Assembly: GCA_028278205.1 (NCBI GenBank)
Contig: JANQES010000119.1
Location: 1-64,000 of the forward strand
Length of the DNA: 64,000 bases
Direction of reading: 5' to 3'
DNA from: Rhodothermales bacterium
Lineage (GTDB): Bacteria > Bacteroidota > Rhodothermia > Rhodothermales > Bin80
Of the stretch, positions 34,557 to 42,105 are shown piece after piece (positions within the stretch are counted from its first letter, which is position 1; every line of letters begins with the position of its first letter). The notes beneath the pieces were generated by a model. That model had not been told where the DNA came from and made no database searches. It was given only the letters and a program-made list of their open reading frames with translations. The position numbers were made by a program, and so were the translations under genes.

Positions 34557-36407
34557 TTATCTAACACGGACGAACTCGGTCTCGCGCTTGAGTTGGACGT
34601 TGGCGCCGAACGAGGTGTTATAGGTTCGGTTGTGCGTCCTGGTCTGCGCGGCGATGTCGAAGTTCCCCTCAGCCACCGTCGAGCGGACGCTGTAATGGGG
34701 GGTTCCGCGATCATCTTCATAATAATCTTCTTCGTAATAGTCATCGCCGTAGTACGGTTCGTCGTACTCGTCGCCGTAGTCCTTATAGCCGCCGTAGTAG
34801 TACGGATCGTAGTCGTAATAATTGGCGCTGAAGGCGTCTTCGCCATAGTCGAGGAGCCATCCGGTATCCTCGGGCAAGAGCGACACCGGCACGTAGCCGT
34901 CGAAGTTATACGGATCGAACAGGTGGCTATAGCTCGACGGAATGGCGCGGCGGCGGCGGAGGTCGAGCACGGCTACTCGCATGCCGTGGTCCGGGCGGTA
35001 ATGATCGTACAAGAACCCGCCGTAGTGCCGCGTCGAGATCAACTCGAAGCCGGCATACGTATCGCCGACGACGAACACGTCGCGGTCGAAGTGAACGCGC
35101 CCGTCACGGTAGACGGTGGCGCGGATACGCCCGACACGCTCAGGAACGTGCTCGATCTCGCCGATGTAGCGCCCGTTCTGGTAGAGTTCGAGGCGTTCGA
35201 CGTAGACGTCGATCTCAGCGCGGTTGTTCGTAGCACTGCGTAATTCGTGGTAATAGTGGGTTCGCACGTCGATCTGCGACCGGCGGCGCTGGCTGCCCCA
35301 GCCGGCATCGACGTAGATGACCTGCCGGTAGCGATACCGCGGCCGCCACCCGTGATGATGCCGGTGCACCCACGGCCAGCGAATGTCGATGTGGATGAAC
35401 GGCCGGATGACGATAGGCCGGATCCGATATCTTTTATACCGGTGATAGCGCCGCTTATAGTGTCTCCGGTAATACCGGTTGTCCCGTTCATAGCGCCGGG
35501 TCCAGCGATCACGTTCGACGTAGCGCACCTTGCGGCGGCGGCTGAAATCGTTGCGCCGCCGGACGTCGTCGCGGCGTCGGACGTCGTTGCGCCGCGTGTT
35601 GGCCCGGTTGCCGCGCTGCCGGACCTCATCGCGTCCGCGCTGGACCGTGCGCCCGCGTTCCTGGCGGCTCGTGCCGCGCGATGACTGGGCGCGTGTGTCG
35701 TTGCGGGTGGCGCGTCCTCGGGTTACGGTGCCTTTGCCGGTGCGCGTGCTTCTATCCGCGCGCGTGCCCCTGGTTTGCGTCCTCGTATCCCGGCTGCTGC
35801 GGGTGCTGCTGCGGCTCTGGCTGCTGCGGCCCCGTTCGACGCGGTCCTGCTGCTGTCCGGACCGTGCTTTAGACGTGCCCCGTTCGTTGATAGGCTGGCG
35901 TTTGCGGGTCTGGGTTTCGGTGCTGCGGCTTCTGCTGCTCTGGCGGGAGCGGTCCTCAATGCGTTTGCGTGGCGGCGTCGTGCTGCGCTTGCGCGGCGAG
36001 GTCTGCGTGGATCGTTGACGGGTTTCGGCGCGCTGCCGCGTAGCCTGCGGCGCGCGTTTGCGCGTCTCGGTGCGCTGCCGCGAGGTCTTGGCCGACCGTT
36101 CGCGCGTCTCGGCCCGCCGCGACGACGTCTGCGCCGAGCGAGACTTCGAACGCGGCGTGCTCTGGCTTCGGGCCGTCTGTCTACTGCGCGAAGGGCGCTC
36201 TACCCGAGCGCTTTGCTTCGATCGACTGCGCGTTGGAGCCTTCTTCGTGGCCTTTTTGCCTCGTTCAACACGTGTGTTGCTCTGGCGCCCCGTTCGGGCA
36301 CGCTCGCGCGACTGCGCTGCCGCATCTGGCGCCATCATCAAAACACTGAACAGCAAAAGAACGAGAGGAATCCAGCGCCTCAAGGTCACTGCTGTACTGA
36401 TACGCAT
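34557..36407 (-). CDS. Secreted, extremely arginine-rich modular protein of unknown function
   Basis: The 616-residue protein has a signal peptide (WIPLVLLLFSVLMMAPDAAAQ). It then has about 270 residues made almost only of Arg, Ser, Thr, Gln and Lys with degenerate repeats (RAETRERSAKTSRQRTETRKR). A Tyr/Arg/His-rich stretch follows (YYRRHYKRRYHRYKRYRIRP, VHRHHHGW). Next comes a more ordinary beta-rich domain (about 400-535; ELYQNGRYIGEIEHVPERVGRI, VFVVGDTYAGFELI), and then a Tyr/Asp-rich acidic stretch (YYDYDPYYYGGYKDYGDEYDEPYYG) before the C-terminus. It thus has a strongly basic head and an acidic tail. Binding to DNA, polyanions or cell-surface polymer can be imagined but is not shown. A transcription terminator follows. 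Confidence 0.75.
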   Translation of the reverse strand: MRISTAVTLRRWIPLVLLLFSVLMMAPDAAAQSRERARTGRQSNTRVERGKKATKKAPTRSRSKQSARVERPSRSRQTARSQSTPRSKSRSAQTSSRRAETRERSAKTSRQRTETRKRAPQATRQRAETRQRSTQTSPRKRSTTPPRKRIEDRSRQSSRSRSTETQTRKRQPINERGTSKARSGQQQDRVERGRSSQSRSSTRSSRDTRTQTRGTRADRSTRTGKGTVTRGRATRNDTRAQSSRGTSRQERGRTVQRGRDEVRQRGNRANTRRNDVRRRDDVRRRNDFSRRRKVRYVERDRWTRRYERDNRYYRRHYKRRYHRYKRYRIRPIVIRPFIHIDIRWPWVHRHHHGWRPRYRYRQVIYVDAGWGSQRRRSQIDVRTHYYHELRSATNNRAEIDVYVERLELYQNGRYIGEIEHVPERVGRIRATVYRDGRVHFDRDVFVVGDTYAGFELISTRHYGGFLYDHYRPDHGMRVAVLDLRRRRAIPSSYSHLFDPYNFDGYVPVSLLPEDTGWLLDYGEDAFSANYYDYDPYYYGGYKDYGDEYDEPYYGDDYYEEDYYEDDRGTPHYSVRSTVAEGNFDIAAQTRTHNRTYNTSFGANVQLKRETEFVRVR

Positions 36408-36602
36408 GGTTACACCTGTGGATTGGTTGGTACTGCTGGCGCCTGTAAAGCTCCAAAGCTCGCTACCGTGAAATGCATAGAAAGACGTGCCAAGCCGCGC
36501 GCCCGCTGCCCAAACCGCCCCTGAGACGCTCCATGACGGGAAAAGCCGGAAAAATACCGCCGATGCCTTCTTCTGAAATGTCTATTTTAGTGTACGATGG
36601 TA

Positions 36603-36655
36603 TAGTGTTTTAGTGCTCTTTCAACCCACTAAAACACTAAAAAACTATAACACCA
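36603..36655. terminator. GTGTTTTAG-word hairpin downstream of the DUF2231 gene
   Basis: TAGTGTTTTAGTG (36603-36615) and its exact complement (36627-36639) form a 13-bp stem with an 11-nt loop, followed by more CTAAAACAC words. On the minus strand it lies just past the DUF2231 stop. Confidence 0.65.
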
Positions 36656-36663
36656 AAACACCC

Positions 36664-37134
36664 TCACGCCGCCACGCCCCAGACCATCGTGCCGCCGATG
36701 TGGGCCGTCCAGGCGATGAGCAGGGCGGCAGCCAGCGCTGCCAACGCCAGGAGGATGCGCGCCGCCAGCGGATCGTTCGGTTTGCGTTCGAGCGTGATGC
36801 GTCGCTCTCGCCAGAAAGACAGCCCGGCCAGCGCCGCAAGCACCGCCCCCGTCACAAGAAGCGCGTAGAAGGCCGTGTCTTCGTGCATGTCCACCAACTC
36901 TTCGACGATAGGCGTGCCCTCGGTGTGCTCTTCGATGGCCTCTCCGGTTTTGTAGGCGAAGATGCCCCCGGCCAGGCCCAAGCTAAAGAGCAACAGCGCG
37001 CAGCGCCGCCAGAACGCGGTGCCTCGAAAGACCCAGACGACCGTCGCCAGCGCCGCCACCAGGATCAGCGCTATCGGAAAATGCACTGCCAGCGGGTGCA
37101 GCACGGGGATTTCGTATTGGAAGACGGTTTCCAT
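36664..37134 (-). CDS. DUF2231 membrane protein
   Basis: This 156-residue protein has four transmembrane segments and the DUF2231 signatures: HPLAVHFPIALILVAAL near the N-terminus, DMHEDTAFYALLVTGAVLA in the middle and LIAWTAHIGGTMVWGV at the C-terminus. The conserved His residues in the membrane suggest b-type haem or metal binding, but the family is functionally undefined. The start is preceded by a repeat-built palindrome. Confidence 0.85.
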   Translation of the reverse strand: METVFQYEIPVLHPLAVHFPIALILVAALATVVWVFRGTAFWRRCALLLFSLGLAGGIFAYKTGEAIEEHTEGTPIVEELVDMHEDTAFYALLVTGAVLAALAGLSFWRERRITLERKPNDPLAARILLALAALAAALLIAWTAHIGGTMVWGVAA

Positions 37135-37148
37135 AGGTGAATATTTTT

Positions 37149-37212
37149 ATTGCGTATTTCGTACTGCGTAGGGCTGCTCTTAACAACGCAGTACGGAATA
37201 CGCAGTACGCGG
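37149..37212. repeat. GCGTATT-word palindrome upstream of the DUF2231 gene
   Basis: GCGTATTTCGTACTGCGT (37152-37169) pairs with ACGCAGTACGGAATACGC (37186-37203; one mismatch) around 16 nt. The words again have a period of about 7. Confidence 0.75.
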
Positions 37213-37275
37213 CTTGCAACTTAGCACACGGCCCTGCTTCGTGCAACCACACCGCCGTTGGCGCGTTGCTGTTTT

Positions 37276-37439
37276 TTAGAAGCTGTTTGGTAAGTATTCT
37301 GGGGCTGCGCACGGTCCTTTTCGGCCCCACGATGCCCGCTTTATCGATCCGTAGCGCTGCTACGCATCTCAAAAGTCGTTCATCGTGGAACCAAAAAGTC
37401 CTCGTGCTCGCCTGCCAGCCTACTTACCAAACAGCTTCT
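37276..37439. mobile_element. 164-bp inverted-repeat element upstream of sppA (MITE-like)
   Basis: AGAAGCTGTTTGGTAAGTA (37276-37294) and its exact complement (37421-37439) are 19-bp terminal repeats around 126 nt without coding capacity. The interior has a second imperfect inverted pair (CTTTTCGGCCCCACGATG and CATCGTGGAACCAAAAAG). Structure and size fit a miniature insertion element derived from an IS. It ends 32 nt before the sppA start, so it may influence expression. Confidence 0.7.
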
Positions 37440-37471
37440 TACCCTTTATCCTCGATTATCCAACGTCTCCC

Positions 37472-39262
37472 ATGCGATTCTTTTCAACCCTTGTAGCCAG
37501 TGTCCTGGGCTCGTTGATTGCCCTGGGCTTTGTGATCTTTCTCGGATTCCTGTTCCTGGCCGCCCTCGTGGCCTCGTCTGATACCGTGCCCGTGGTATCA
37601 TCCGGCTCGGTGCTGACAATCGACCTCGCCGGGCCCATCCCCGAACTGGTCTCGCACGACAGCTTCAACCAGACCTTTGCCGGAGAGGCCGAATTCGACC
37701 TCTACGACCTCAAACGCGCCCTCCAAAAAGCCGCTGCCGATGACCGCATCGACGCCGTGTGGCTCCAACTGCGCGGCGTCCAGGCCAGTTGGGCCACGCT
37801 GCAAGAGGTCCGCGAGGCCTTGATTGCCTTCAAAGACAGCGGCAAACCGCTGATGGCCTCCAGCGGCGAGTATATGATGAGCGAAGGCGATTACTTCCTC
37901 GCCAGCGTCGCCGACAGCGTCTTTGCCTCGCCGGAAGCCTTTTTCGAGTTTAACGGCTTCTACCTGGAGGTGATGTATTTCACAGGCTTGCTCGAAAAGC
38001 TGGATGTCGAGCCGGAGATCATCCGGGCCGGCAAGTACAAGGCTGCCGTCGAGCCGTTTTTGCGGAAGGATCTCTCTGAAGAAAATGAAGCCCAACTCGC
38101 GGCCTTGCTCGAATCGCACAACAACGTCTTCCTCGAAGCCATCGCCGAGAGCCGGGGGCGGCCGGCTACCGACGTGCAACGCCTGACCGAAGATCCGGCG
38201 TTCCTGACCGCCGCCGAAGCCCATCGGGCCGGCCTGCTCGACGGCCTGCTCTATGACGATGAGGTGGAAGCCCGCTTCAAAGAACGCCTCGGCCTCGACG
38301 CCGACAAAAGCCTCAAACGCGTCAACATCGACGCGTACGTCAACGTCTCGGATTCCGAGGCCGGGCTGCCTACCGGCAACGAAGGCCAGATCGCCGTTGT
38401 CTATGCCGTGGGGACGATCCTGAGTGGCGAGAGCGGCGCCGGCAGCGGCGGCGTCGGCTCGACGACGTTTAATAAGGCGATGCGAGAGGCGCGCAAGAAC
38501 CGGCGTATCAAAGCCGTCGTGCTGCGGATCAACTCGCCCGGCGGCTCGGCCTCGGCTTCGGATGCGATGTGGCGCGAGATCGATTTGACCGCTAAAGAAA
38601 AACCCGTCATCGTCTCGATGGGCGACCTGGCGGCTTCGGGCGGCTACTGGATCGCCACCGCCGCCGACACCATCGTCGCCGATCCGCAGACGCTCACCGG
38701 CTCCATCGGCGTCTTCGGCCTGCTCTTCAACATCGGCGGCGCGCTCGACGCGAAGCTCGGCATCACCACGGACAACGTCCACACCAGCGCCTATGCCGAT
38801 ATGTTTTCGGGAATGCGCCCGCTCTCGCCGGGAGAACGCGCCCTGCTTCAACAGGCCATCAGCGCCACCTACCAGCAATTCCTGCAAAAAGTGGCCGACA
38901 GCCGGGGGCTCGACGTAGCCGCCGTCGATGAGATCGGGCAGGGGCGCGTCTGGAGCGGCAAGCAAGCCCTCGACCTCGGCCTCGTAGACATCCTCGGCGA
39001 CCTCGACACGGCCATCCGCATCGCCGCTGAAAAGGCGGGCCTCGAAGAGGGCACCTACCGCACACGCCTGCTGCCCCGGCCCCGCACGTTCATGGAAGAA
39101 CTGACTGGCACGCTCTCGGCGCAAGGCGCGCAAGCCTGGCACCACCTCCGCGCCACCCCCGCCGAACGCGCGCTGGTACGCCAGGCCCGCCTGCTCGACC
39201 AACTCGCCGCCATGCACGGCACGGTGCAGGCACGAATGCCGATGGAGATTACGATTCGGTAG
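37472..39262 (+). CDS. sppA: Signal peptide peptidase SppA, 67-kDa type
   Basis: This 596-residue membrane-anchored serine protease degrades cleaved signal peptides. One N-terminal transmembrane helix (about residues 10-35) precedes two homologous S49 peptidase domains. The predicted general base is Lys190 in AGKYKAAVEP in the first half, and the nucleophile is Ser389 in GDLAASGGYWIATAADTIVADPQTLTGSIGVFG in the second, the Lys/Ser arrangement of the long SppA type. The start was placed at MRFFSTLV; the longer frame extends into the upstream element. Confidence 0.93.
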   Translation: MRFFSTLVASVLGSLIALGFVIFLGFLFLAALVASSDTVPVVSSGSVLTIDLAGPIPELVSHDSFNQTFAGEAEFDLYDLKRALQKAAADDRIDAVWLQLRGVQASWATLQEVREALIAFKDSGKPLMASSGEYMMSEGDYFLASVADSVFASPEAFFEFNGFYLEVMYFTGLLEKLDVEPEIIRAGKYKAAVEPFLRKDLSEENEAQLAALLESHNNVFLEAIAESRGRPATDVQRLTEDPAFLTAAEAHRAGLLDGLLYDDEVEARFKERLGLDADKSLKRVNIDAYVNVSDSEAGLPTGNEGQIAVVYAVGTILSGESGAGSGGVGSTTFNKAMREARKNRRIKAVVLRINSPGGSASASDAMWREIDLTAKEKPVIVSMGDLAASGGYWIATAADTIVADPQTLTGSIGVFGLLFNIGGALDAKLGITTDNVHTSAYADMFSGMRPLSPGERALLQQAISATYQQFLQKVADSRGLDVAAVDEIGQGRVWSGKQALDLGLVDILGDLDTAIRIAAEKAGLEEGTYRTRLLPRPRTFMEELTGTLSAQGAQAWHHLRATPAERALVRQARLLDQLAAMHGTVQARMPMEITIR

Positions 39263-39264
39263 CC

Positions 39265-39330
39265 GAGAGGGAGAAAGGGGGAGAGGGAGAAAGGGGGAGA
39301 GGGAGAAAGGGGGAGAGGGAGAAAGGGGGA
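39265..39330. repeat. Four tandem copies of a 16-bp purine-rich repeat
   Basis: GAGAGGGAGAAAGGGG is repeated about four times head to tail immediately after the sppA stop. All bases are purines on the plus strand, so triplex (H-DNA) or slippage is possible. Confidence 0.85.
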
Positions 39331-39352
39331 TGAAAAAGATTATTCCCCCTCT

Positions 39353-39538
39353 CTACTTTAAAAAAACGCCTTCTTCGACGGATGTAGGCGTGCCGTCGTC
39401 CTCGCCGTCGGTGTCTTCCGCGTCATCGACAAGCGAGGCGCCGGCGAGGCTGAAGGTTGCGCCTCCTGCTATCGTGATCGTGGTTTCCTGGACAAGCCCT
39501 ACGCCGGGAACGAAGGCAAATCTATAATTAATAGGCAT
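39353..39538 (-). CDS. Possible small acidic protein (61 residues)
   Basis: A short frame starts with ATG and encodes a beta-like stretch (INYRFAFVPGVGLVQETTITIAGGATFSL) followed by an acidic tail (DDAEDTDGEDDG). No clear ribosome-binding site and no family match are visible. It occupies an otherwise empty gap of about 400 nt divergent from the T9SS gene. It may be spurious. Confidence 0.3.
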   Translation of the reverse strand: MPINYRFAFVPGVGLVQETTITIAGGATFSLAGASLVDDAEDTDGEDDGTPTSVEEGVFLK

Positions 39539-39671
39539 GATACCCGGCCCATACCCAACCGTTCAAGGCATCTTTTCGTCAAAACCTCGTTCCATTTGAT
39601 ATTCCCATAAAAACGTTACTTTAAGCACATGTGCCCGGTATGCTCATCAGCGATGTAAGGAGGTTCCGGTA

Positions 39672-41876
39672 ATGAAAAATGCGATTCACATGCCCAGACG
39701 GGTCCCGTTTTTCGGCGCGCTGATGCTGTGCCTGTGCCTGACTGCGCCCGCCTTCGGCCAGCTTACGCTCGATGCTTTTTCGCCCGCCCACGGCGAGACG
39801 AACGTGGGCCTCGAAGCCACCCTCACGCTGACTTTCAGCGCGGCGCTCGACACGTCGGGCACCTTCTCGATCAGCGACGACTTTTTTCTCGGCTTCGAAG
39901 TCGTGCCCGATCCGGGTGAACCCCGCAATATCGCCCTCAGCGCCGACCGGCGCACCGTAACCATCGGCCTTGACTTGCAAGCCGAGACGCAATACTGGGT
40001 CTTCCTCAGCGGCGCTACGAGTGCCACGGGCGAGGTGCTCGACCGGCCCTATGGCTTCACGTTCACCACCGGCAGCCGCCTGCCCACGGCCTCGGTCTCC
40101 GGCACGGCGCGCTTCGACGGAGGCGATCCGACCGGCGCGCTCGTGGGGCTTTTCTCTGAATCCTTCTTCAACGATCTCTTTGACGACGACGATGACGCCG
40201 GCTCGATTGGCGGAGGAGGCGGTGAGGGCGACGGCGATGGCGATGGCGACGGCGGCAAAAACCACGACGCCAGCGACAACCACGACGACGGCGCCTTCGC
40301 CGCGATCACCATCGTCACGGACGACGCCGGGGCCTTTACGATTGACTTTGTGCCACCGGGCCGCTACATCATGCTCGCCCTCAAAGACACCAACCAGGAC
40401 GGCGACCCGACCCTGGGCGAAGCCGGCGAAGGCTTCGGCGCGCACGATGACGACGGCAACCGCGCGCCGGACGTGATCGAGGTGCAAGAGACGGCCCTCG
40501 ACGGCTTCGACGTTGAACTCCAACCGCTGACGCTCTCTACCGCCCGCGATAACTTCGACGATGCGCAAGCCCTGGCCGGCGGCGCCGCGCTGACCACCGC
40601 TTTTGCCGGCGAACTCACAGCCGAGGGCGAAGCGGGCGCCTGGGCCTATTTCTTTTATGATGAAACCACCCGCGACACGCTCGGCGTCGTGACGTTCTTC
40701 AACCTGCTGGGTGTTGTCACCCCCTCGGCCTTCGGAGACACTACCGACACCTGCGCCCCCATCCTGTGCGACCTCACCCTGCCGCTGCCGGAAGACTGGA
40801 TCGATAGCGACGAGGCCATCGGGATCGTAGAAGATCTCGGCGGGGCTGCCTATCGCGCTCGCTATCCGGAGGCCGAAGTCAACGCCTTCCTGTCGAACAC
40901 GGAGCTGTCCTTCGCCGGCGCAGCGCTCGCCCGGCACGGCCTGCCCGAGGCGCAGCGCCTTCACCAATCCCTCCTCGCCAAAACAGCCTCGCTGCCTCCG
41001 GAGCCCCGCTGGTTGATCACCTACCAGATGGAGGGGACGTTCGAAATATTGATCGCCCTGCTCGATGCGCAGACGGGCGAGGTGGTGCAAGTCGTCGGCC
41101 AGCCGGCCTCGGCCCTCGATAACGTCGGCGGCGCCGACGAGGCCGCGCTGGCCTGGCAAAGCGACGCCCACCTCGTCAGTGTGCTCACCATCGAACCGCT
41201 CGACCCCGACGGCCAATCGACGCTGTGGAGCTATGTTTATTATTCGCCGGCGGCGGGCACGGCGCGCTCGGTGTTCGTCTCGTCCGGCACCATCCTCGAA
41301 CAGGCAGACATCGACGAAAGCAGGCTGCCTTCGCTCGACCCGCTGCCGGAAAACTGGATCGATAGTAGTGTGGCCGCCGCCGAAGCGGAAGCGCAAAGCA
41401 ACGATTTCCGCAATCAACATCCCGACGCAGAGGTCTTTGCCCAGCTCTCACGCGGGTTTCGCTCCGGCGATCCGGACCGCCCGGTCTGGCGCTTCACCTA
41501 CGTCTCGGTGCAAGACTTCGCCTTCCTCGAACTCGACGTCGATGCCGGCACCGGGCAGGTGATCGTCAGCGCGGAGGATGCCGCCGAAGTGCCACGCGCC
41601 ATCGTGCTGCATCAGAACTATCCCAATCCCTTCAACCCGGAGACGACGCTCACCTACGAAGTACACCGGGCCGGCGAGGTCGACCTGACCATTTACAACG
41701 TCCTCGGCCAGACCGTCCGCGCGCTCGTCGACGGCGCCTTCCAGCCCCCCGGCACCTACCGCGTCACCTGGAACGGCCTGGACGACGCGGGCCGCCCGGC
41801 AGCCAGCGGCCTCTATTTTTACGAGATCCGCCTCGGCAACACCGTCGCGACGAAGGTGATGACGTTGCTGCGGTAG
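39672..41876 (+). CDS. T9SS-secreted surface protein with Ig-like and PepSY-like domains
   Basis: The 734-residue protein has a signal peptide ending APAFGQ. A bacterial Ig-like (Big_5) domain comes first (residues about 32-135; FSPAHGETNVGLEATLTLTFSAALD). Next is a carboxypeptidase-regulatory-like region interrupted by an Asp/Gly-rich low-complexity insert (GEGDGDGDGDGGKNHD). Two similar segments starting LPEDWIDSDEAIGI and LPENWIDSSVAAAE follow, each with (F)LxLDxxTGxV-like ends as in PepSY domains. The type A T9SS sorting domain closes the protein (NYPNPFNPETTLTYEV ... TVATKVMTLLR). It should be exported through the outer membrane and attached to the surface; the ligand is unknown. A strong terminator lies downstream. 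Confidence 0.88.
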   Translation: MKNAIHMPRRVPFFGALMLCLCLTAPAFGQLTLDAFSPAHGETNVGLEATLTLTFSAALDTSGTFSISDDFFLGFEVVPDPGEPRNIALSADRRTVTIGLDLQAETQYWVFLSGATSATGEVLDRPYGFTFTTGSRLPTASVSGTARFDGGDPTGALVGLFSESFFNDLFDDDDDAGSIGGGGGEGDGDGDGDGGKNHDASDNHDDGAFAAITIVTDDAGAFTIDFVPPGRYIMLALKDTNQDGDPTLGEAGEGFGAHDDDGNRAPDVIEVQETALDGFDVELQPLTLSTARDNFDDAQALAGGAALTTAFAGELTAEGEAGAWAYFFYDETTRDTLGVVTFFNLLGVVTPSAFGDTTDTCAPILCDLTLPLPEDWIDSDEAIGIVEDLGGAAYRARYPEAEVNAFLSNTELSFAGAALARHGLPEAQRLHQSLLAKTASLPPEPRWLITYQMEGTFEILIALLDAQTGEVVQVVGQPASALDNVGGADEAALAWQSDAHLVSVLTIEPLDPDGQSTLWSYVYYSPAAGTARSVFVSSGTILEQADIDESRLPSLDPLPENWIDSSVAAAEAEAQSNDFRNQHPDAEVFAQLSRGFRSGDPDRPVWRFTYVSVQDFAFLELDVDAGTGQVIVSAEDAAEVPRAIVLHQNYPNPFNPETTLTYEVHRAGEVDLTIYNVLGQTVRALVDGAFQPPGTYRVTWNGLDDAGRPAASGLYFYEIRLGNTVATKVMTLLR

Positions 41877-41983
41877 GATGAGAACGTGTCTACAAACAGG
41901 ACGCCCCTACGGGGCTTCTTCGAAAATCCAGTTTACAGATGCGCTTTGAGGATTAACCACGAACAGGTAGGACGGCCATTCCC

Positions 41984-42020
41984 AAACGCCGCAGCCCGAC
42001 TTCTGGCTGCGGCGTTTTTT
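41984..42020 (+). terminator. Intrinsic terminator downstream of the T9SS gene
   Basis: AAACGCCGCAGCC and GGCTGCGGCGTTT are exact inverted 13-mers around an 8-nt loop, followed by further T residues. A fragment of the ACAAACAGG/GCCCCTACGGGGC repeat lies between the stop codon and this hairpin. Confidence 0.85.
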
Positions 42021-42105
42021 CGTTACATCTGAAGATGAGCCTCCGGCCACAGAAAATCTGTAATGAGAGCACGGGAGCACTACTGGATTTGCTGAAAAGA
42101 CCCCC

